This document shows positions 58,327-64,000 of a DNA stretch of 64,000 bases, piece after piece. Within the stretch, counting starts at the first letter, position 1. Every line of letters begins with the position of its first letter. Below the pieces are notes generated by a model. The model had not been told where the DNA came from, ran no database searches, and worked only from the letters and a program-made list of their open reading frames with translations. Source of the stretch: Perkinsus marinus ATCC 50983. Its lineage: Eukaryota; Perkinsozoa; Perkinsida; Perkinsidae. Position numbers and translations under genes: made by a program. The stretch spans positions 281,361 to 345,360 of the forward strand of contig NW_003215453.1 in NCBI RefSeq assembly GCF_000006405.1, read 5' to 3'.

Positions 58327-61097
58327 TTATCCAAAAGCGATTCGCCTTACAAACATCGTTTCCAATCCATCTCCGTCCAGGTCTACGATCTTCTGCTTTT
58401 TGACTCGGGCAAGATCCCCACCGTGCATGTTTGGATTTAGCGACTTCTTACCCTTCCTATTCCGCCGACCCCCCGCCCTGATAACCGACTAACCCAAAGG
58501 AAAAGTTTCCCCAACTTACTCGACGTCCAATCTAGTTTGCGACTTGTGACCTTTTCGTGCATTCCTTGACCATAACTGTTGAAGCTGTTCTTTCTTGCAT
58601 TGAATTTGATGTTCTTTTTCCTTAATTTTCCTGTGCATCTTCGCACTCTCAATTCTCCTATCATCCACGGCTGATAATACGAACCCAATTATACGCTCCA
58701 CCTTAGCCTGAGGATGAGCTCGCTGGCAAAACAAGCTATTCTGGAGTCACATAAAACTCGGTGAGAAGGGCGAAATTCGCGGCGGTATGCAGTAGTCGTG
58801 AGATGTGTTTCTCACTAGTGTCTCCCATATCACGGACCGTGATATGGAAAATACTAGTGAAGACCAGCAGTGATACCGTGATTCACGGTCTGTGAAGCTC
58901 CATTTCTGTGATCTATCACACGGCTATCAGCTAATCTCTAAGTCGATACAGCAGCGAATCATGAACACTTATATGCTCCCTACCTTATCGTTGGCTATGG
59001 CTGCATTTCGAATGGACTGAAGGAGCTCCTTCGTAGCTGCATGAGCTTTAGCCATCGCGAGAACCTCATCTTTAGGAGTTTCGACGAAGGCCTCTGATGT
59101 CTACAAGAGAATCAAACAAGATGCTCACTAACCCAGTCTTGGAATTATCAAACTGCTTAAACCACAAATGGAATAACTCGACGGGCTTAAATCTATTCCA
59201 GAACCGATGCTGACTTCCACAACTAGTTGATTCGACACTTAATTTAGTGTCATCACAGTCGTTTGTAAGTTTCTTCTTTTGGTGACTAGAAGAAGAAACA
59301 CAAGAACGACTGTTAGCAAAGGGTTACGACGAGGCTCTCTGAGTGGGCGCCACTCATCACCCACTTCCCTAAATAAGGCACAAGTGCACACCAGTTCAAC
59401 AGTAGAGCAGAGACTTCACAACAAAGACGATATCATATACGACGAGGAACTGACCTGTTTCCAAGCTTCCTGTACGATCCTCTGACATTCGAGACTCTCG
59501 ATCAACTTCGCAGCGCCTGTGGTTCGTTCGATGCTCTTTGATATCGTCCGGGCAGTATCAGCCAACTAACAATACTTACATCCTCGATATGATCACAGTT
59601 TGCAACGAGTTCGATGTAACAATCTTTTCAAATACCCACTCATGATCTTCTAACCAGGTTAGCTCTGTATGAAATTATCGGCTCACCTTTGCCTCGTCCC
59701 GAGCGTGCTCTTTCTCTATCCTCGAACACTCTGTTACCGTTCGTGTTAGTTCATCTTGCAGCTGAGCATTCTTCTGTTCCAATCCGCGAAGTTTAGCGAC
59801 CAGACTCTGAGAGATTTAGCTTATATTAGTGATAGGCGGATGATTATCAGTCATAAATTACCTGTTTATCTGATTTCACTTGTTTTCTCCTCGCATACGC
59901 CTCAAGCGCCCTTTGCCGGAGCTCCCCCTCCTCATCTGAGCATCGCATATTCAAAGGAATGAATATAATACAGCCCTCACCTTGGGAAGATGCGATGTCG
60001 GCCGTCGAATCGGGTTGGCCGAAAGTTATATAGAAACTGAGACAACAATCGCAGATGACAATGGCCTCGATCTGATAGCAGATTTTGAACCCACACCCAT
60101 GATTCAATAATGAGCTCTGGTAATGTGATTCCTCCATCGGGGAAGTCGAGAGTGACTTACCTGAGGTAGTCGGCCTCGACATCCTTCACGGGTTTGTTGC
60201 ATTTTGGACACCGATCGTGTATAGAAGATGCACATCTCGCATGGAAGAGGTGACCACATCTTTTCAGACCTGCCAATACACTGTAAGACTATCGACTCTA
60301 GCTCATACTCCATAATTGTCAATATAGTGAATGGTTTATAGACCCCTTGGACCAATCTATTCTAGCGTATATTTTCAAACTATATTTTGTATATCGTAAT
60401 TTTATGAATCTCAATCGAATCGGGTCGGTTCATATTGGTATCCGAAGCAGGAAAACCCAGAGGCAATGAAATCGATTGAGATTGATGCTGGACTATAAGC
60501 CCTTCGATTGATGCTAGAGTATAAGCCTTTCGATTGATGGTAGAGTATAAGCCCTTCGATTGATGGTAGAGTATACCTCCTTCGATTGATGCTAGAGTAT
60601 AAGCCCTTCGATTGATGGTAGAGTATAAGCCCTCCGATTGATGCTAGAGTATAAGCCCTTCGATTGATGGTAGTGTATAAGCCCTTCGATTGATGCTAGA
60701 GTATAAGCCCTTCGATTGATGGTAGAGTATAAGCCCTTCGATTGATGGTAGAGTATAAGCCCTTCGATTGATGGTAGTGTATAAGCCCTTCGATTGATGC
60801 TAGAGTATAAGCCCTTCGATTGATGGTAGAGTATAAGCCCTTCGATTGATGGTAGAGTATAAGCCCTTCGATTGATGCTAGAGTATAAGCCCTTCGATTG
60901 ATGGTAGAGTATAAGCCCTTCGATTAATGGTAGAGTATAAGCCCTTCGATTAATGGTAGAGTATAAGCCCTTCGATTGATGCTAGAGCCCCCCTTACCAG
61001 TGATATCACTTCTCAAAGGCCCTTTACACTTGCTGCATACAATCATACATGACGAGGAGGTGGAGGTGGAGTCCCTCCTAGGCTGCTGATGCTGCAT
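58327..61097 (-). CDS. RING-H2 finger / coiled-coil protein (probable E3 ubiquitin ligase), 9 exons
   Basis: Exons, 5' to 3': 61097-60998, 60269-60161, 60036-59981, 59935-59862, 59806-59687, 59565-59455, 59100-58984, 58722-58520, 58477-58327 (TAA). All phases agree; 346 residues. The RING is split over exons 1 and 2: CSKC, then 13 residues, CGHLFHARC, then 7 residues, CPKC, exactly the C3H2C3 pattern binding two zinc ions. A long helical, Lys/Glu-rich middle follows (SLVAKLRGLEQKNAQLQDEL; MHRKIKEKEHQIQCKKEQLQ), then a basic tail (AGGRRNRKGKKSLNP) and an acidic end. N-terminal RING plus coiled coil recalls TRAIP-type ligases, but that is resemblance of layout only. Intron 1 contains the whole 26 bp minisatellite. 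An earlier in-frame ATG upstream of 61097 falls in repeat-related sequence and is less likely. Confidence 0.88.
58742..58902. mobile_element. MITE-like element in a RING-gene intron
   Basis: Diverged copy (CTGGAGTCACATAAAACTCG ... TGTGAAGCTCCA) in the intron between exons 58984 and 58722. One of only two clear copies outside the 14-45 kb block. Confidence 0.65.
60480..60985 (+). repeat. 26 bp minisatellite, about 19 units, in RING-gene intron 1
   Basis: Unit CCCTTCGATTGATGGTAGAG followed by TATAAG. Units alternate between ATGGTAG and ATGCTAG with few other changes. The last unit ends about 10 bp before the donor of exon 1 (60997), so exon 1 nearly touches the array. Confidence 0.92.
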
Positions 61098-61134
61098 TCC
61101 TTCGTTATGGGTGAGGAGATCAATACAAGTAGTG

Positions 61135-61585
61135 GCCATGAGGTGGGGCAACTATGCCATCTCAAGATACACCTTAGTAAAATCAATTTCTCCAGATGGG
61201 GCAGCTATGCCACCACAAGGTATTTCCTGAAAATATCAACTTCTCCACGTGGGGCAGCTATGCCAGACCAAGATATGTCCTAATAATATCAATCTTTCCA
61301 AGTGGGGCAACTATGCCAGACTAAGATATGCCCTAATAATATCAATTTGTCCAAGTGGGGCAGCTATGCCAGATCAAGATATGCCCTGATAATATCAATT
61401 TTTCCAAGTGAGGCAGCTATGCCAGACCAAGATATGCCCTAATAATATAAATTTTTCCAAGTGGGGCAGCTATGCCAGACCGAGATATGCACTAATAAGA
61501 TCAATTTCTCCTGATGGGGCAGCTATGCCACTCCAAGATATGCTCTAATAATATCAATTTCTCATTTGGGGCAGCTATGCCACCA
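61135..61585 (+). repeat. 53 bp tandem repeat, about nine units
   Basis: Unit contains GTGGGGCAGCTATGCCAGAC, CAAGATATGCCCTAATAATA and TCAATTTTTCCAA. Units are moderately diverged. The array begins about 40 bp upstream of the RING-gene start, so it occupies the likely promoter region. Confidence 0.88.
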
Positions 61586-61619
61586 TCGCGTAATGGTATC
61601 GCCATAGCCCTAATGGTTA

Positions 61620-62475
61620 CATGCAGCCATTCATCATTTCAAGTGTATCTTCGAGAGGCTGTCAATTCTCACTAATCAATTCCCCCTCGAATCCAATCAC
61701 TAATAAACTGTCAATAACATTGAAAGTGAATTAGTGAGTGAATTATACTCTCAATATATCATATCGACTCCACCACACAAAATATAAACATCCAGAAGGC
61801 ACTAGCCATTCATCATTTCAAGTGTATCTTCGAGAGACTGTCTGTTCTTACTGGTGAATTCCCCCTCGAATCCACTCACTTATGAACTCTCAATAATATT
61901 GAAAGTGAATTAGTGAGTGAATTATACTCTCAATATATCATATCGACTCCACCACACAAAATATAAACATCCAGAAGGCACTAGCCATTCATCGTTTCAA
62001 GTGCATCTTCGAGAGGCTGTCAATTCTCACTGATGAAATTCCTCCTCGAATTCACTCACTAATAAACTCTCAATAATATTGAAAGTGAATTAGTGAGTGA
62101 ATTATACTTTCAATATATCATATCGACTCCACCACACAAAATATAAACATCCAGAGGGCACTAGCCATCCATCACTTCACGTGTATCTTCGAGAGACTGT
62201 CTGTTCTTACTGGTGAATTCCTTCTCGAATTCAATCACTAATAAACTCTCCGTTTCTTAGTATCGCATCGACTTCACTATACAGAATATAGACACCAAGA
62301 AGGTGTCTACTAGCCGTTCATCACTCCACGCGTACCGCAGGAACCGACCTTCAAGACCGAGCTGTTTCTCACGAATCAATTTCATATCCGACTCACTCAC
62401 GAATTCACTCCCAGTTTCTTCATATCACATTGACTTCACCACACAAATTACGAAAACACCAAGGAGACACTAGCC
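61620..62475 (+). repeat. 180 bp tandem repeat, about five units
   Basis: Starts recur near 61624, 61806, 61984, 62164 and 62330 (AGCCATTCATCATTTCAAGT). Inside are GAATTAGTGAGTGAATTATA and ATCGACTCCACCACACAAAA. The last two units are much more diverged and partly deleted. Confidence 0.88.
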
Positions 62476-62534
62476 ATTCCATTGTGGTTTAGCAAGATGA
62501 AAAAAGTTCAACAAAAGCGGGCTTTCCCGACGCA

Positions 62535-63229
62535 TCACGGATGAGCTTTCCCAACTTGTTCGAAACTTGATGCGAATGTCTCTACCTGAAATGATATCAC
62601 TTCCCTACCCAAGGTGACTACTAACAGGCATTTACACGAAAAAAAACACACACAACAGATCAAAAGCGATACACCCCGATTCGTAGCGAAGCAAAAACAA
62701 GCACAAACGGAACCGGTGTATCCTCAGTGTAGTGATGCAATGTGTTAGTGCGACGAGCGCCTAGTGCATGCTCACAGTACTAGTCGTTATACACCCAGTA
62801 CGACGAAAGTTCAACTGAAAATCGCCCTTCTACAGTCTGAACCAAAATAGATTGCAAACTAAATATCAACGATGACGATCAATTACTATGGTGATTCAAC
62901 TTCTATTCTCGTGTTGTGTTGGGTTGAGCATGACCGAGAGTGTAACTCCATCAAGTTTCACATCGATCCCGCTAAACCCATGACGAGATCCGCCACGAAG
63001 GCCTCGTGCTATTTCCCTCCAACTGATATCTCTATTTCATACATAACACGAGCTGTACTAGGCGATAGTGAGATCAGAAGTGTCATGAGATTATTCACGA
63101 GTTCGATTCATCAACACTGACAACAATCACTCCCATCCATACCTCCTTCTTGAGCTCTGCAATTTCAGGAAGCTCATTCTCCTCAATAAACTTGTTGAAA
63201 GCCGCTTGCTTTGAGGACCCCACATTCCT
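62535..63229 (-). CDS. Probable serine hydroxymethyltransferase, last two exons
   Basis: Exons 63229-63143 and 62585-62535 (TGA at 62535-62537), joined in phase. Donor GTATGG, acceptor TTTCAG. The encoded 45 residues include SSKQAAFNKFIEENELPEIA and LKKEVETFASSFEQVGKAHP. The pattern 'x-LKxEVExFASxFxxxG' at the very C-terminus, after a helix of about 25 residues, is what SHMT proteins show; none of the catalytic part is visible. The rest of the gene would lie upstream, in introns after 63230 or beyond the window. SHMT supplies one-carbon units from serine. The assignment rests on a short tail only. Confidence 0.5.
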
Positions 63230-64000
63230 CTGTATCTACAACATCACTAAAATCACCACATTGCAATCAACCAGACAAAGACAAACAAAAGTGTGATGGA
63301 ATCACATTTTTCCAATCCACTGCGATGTAAGCCTTCCTAAATTGAGCGCGAAAAAACAGCAAGTCCGGTAAAAAGACAACAGCGAAGAGAAGAATATACA
63401 TCACGAGAACGCTGCATGAACGGATCTCGCTACTTCAAGTATCAAGATATTATATGAGCTCCGTAGGTCGCAATGTATTAGAGTTTCACGAGCGGCCGTG
63501 ATATGAAAAACATATTTCACGACTACTGCATATCACCACGAATATCGCGTTTTTCACAGAGTATTACGACGCCATTTACACGTAAAACGGGTGAAACTTC
63601 ATTTACAACTAGAATATAACTAATATAACTGTTATTAATTAATAATACGAGTATAAGAGTAATAACTACTAATAAGCCGTATATAGTAACTAATATAACT
63701 CTCCTAATAGTGGCACACCCGTAATACGTGAAGTACAGTCACTCACGGGATCAAACTCGCGAAAATAATGATGTGATTTTCACTAGTATTATATAACACA
63801 TATGATGCTTCAATGAACACCCTGTGAAGGTCTGTGAGATTCGGCTTGTGTCAATTGTCGTCTCTCGTGATATCTGTCCCATTGCGGTTGATTCTCAGCG
63901 TATCATCGCTGAGCTAAGCTGTAGTCATTTGCATACCAGTGATGATTATAAGTTAAGTCTCTCTAATATTTTGGTCGACGTTGGGTTCTGGCTCTCAATA
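63230..64000. other. Probable intron/unassigned sequence with one MITE copy
   Basis: No further SHMT-like exon was found up to the window edge. A MITE copy lies at 63480-63601. A plus-strand frame is open from about 63810 to the window end (HPVKVCEIRLVSIVVSRDIC...), but without a start or a recognisable family. Confidence 0.35.
63480..63601. mobile_element. MITE-like element
   Basis: AGAGTTTCACGAGCGGCCGT ... CGTAAAACGGGTGAAACTTC, same family as 16720-16847. Confidence 0.72.

Noticed and set aside
60480-60985. Regular array resembling a CRISPR
   Set aside because: Adjacent 26 bp units with no unique spacers, in an intron of a eukaryotic gene: a minisatellite.

Overview
This 64 kb window is nuclear DNA from a unicellular eukaryote. 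Genes are cut into many short exons by GT-AG introns of about 40 bp to 1.8 kb, with (T)TTTCAG or (T)CTCAG acceptors. There are no operons or ribosome binding sites, and several families of transposons and tandem repeats are present. The proteins I can identify are far from animal or plant versions. I lean towards an alveolate protist of the Perkinsus type; that is inference, and only a search could settle it.

Layout. 0-6.5 kb: broken or unrecognised reading frames, strong hairpins and a 130 bp inverted-repeat pair. 6.5-9 kb: a small secreted protein and a compact LTR element with target duplications. 10.9-11.25 kb: a 115-residue membrane protein. 13.2-45 kb is an intron-rich block transcribed from the minus strand. 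It holds a 17-exon PRPP synthetase (13190-20404), an approximately 19-exon alpha/beta hydrolase (21158-30264) with an intact Tc1 transposon in one intron, and two copies of an unknown membrane-protein gene. Those copies lie in a segmental duplication of about 5 kb (30.6-35.7 and 40.0-45.5 kb), separated by about 30 units of a 115 bp satellite. Copy A of the duplication contains a 100-N assembly gap. Introns and spacers of this block are filled with a palindromic MITE-like element and a 61 bp tandem repeat.

46.3-47.4 kb is a 1,027 bp inverted-repeat element flanked by CAG. 47.7 kb carries a small minus-strand gene, and 48.4-49.6 kb the 3' part of a Gln/Pro-rich single-pass membrane protein on the plus strand. 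49.6-55.8 kb contains only short coding-like blocks that I could not assemble. 55.8-57.5 kb is an intronless gene for a 547-residue secreted glycoprotein. 58.3-61.1 kb is a 9-exon RING-H2/coiled-coil protein (minus), whose first intron holds a 26 bp minisatellite. 61.1-62.5 kb carries two further tandem arrays. The last two exons of a probable serine hydroxymethyltransferase lie at 62.5-63.2 kb (minus).

The gene models were built by hand: splice sites and exon phases were matched, and each fully modelled gene closes in frame. No pathway links the neighbours, apart from PRPP synthetase and the SHMT-like gene both belonging to nucleotide/one-carbon metabolism.
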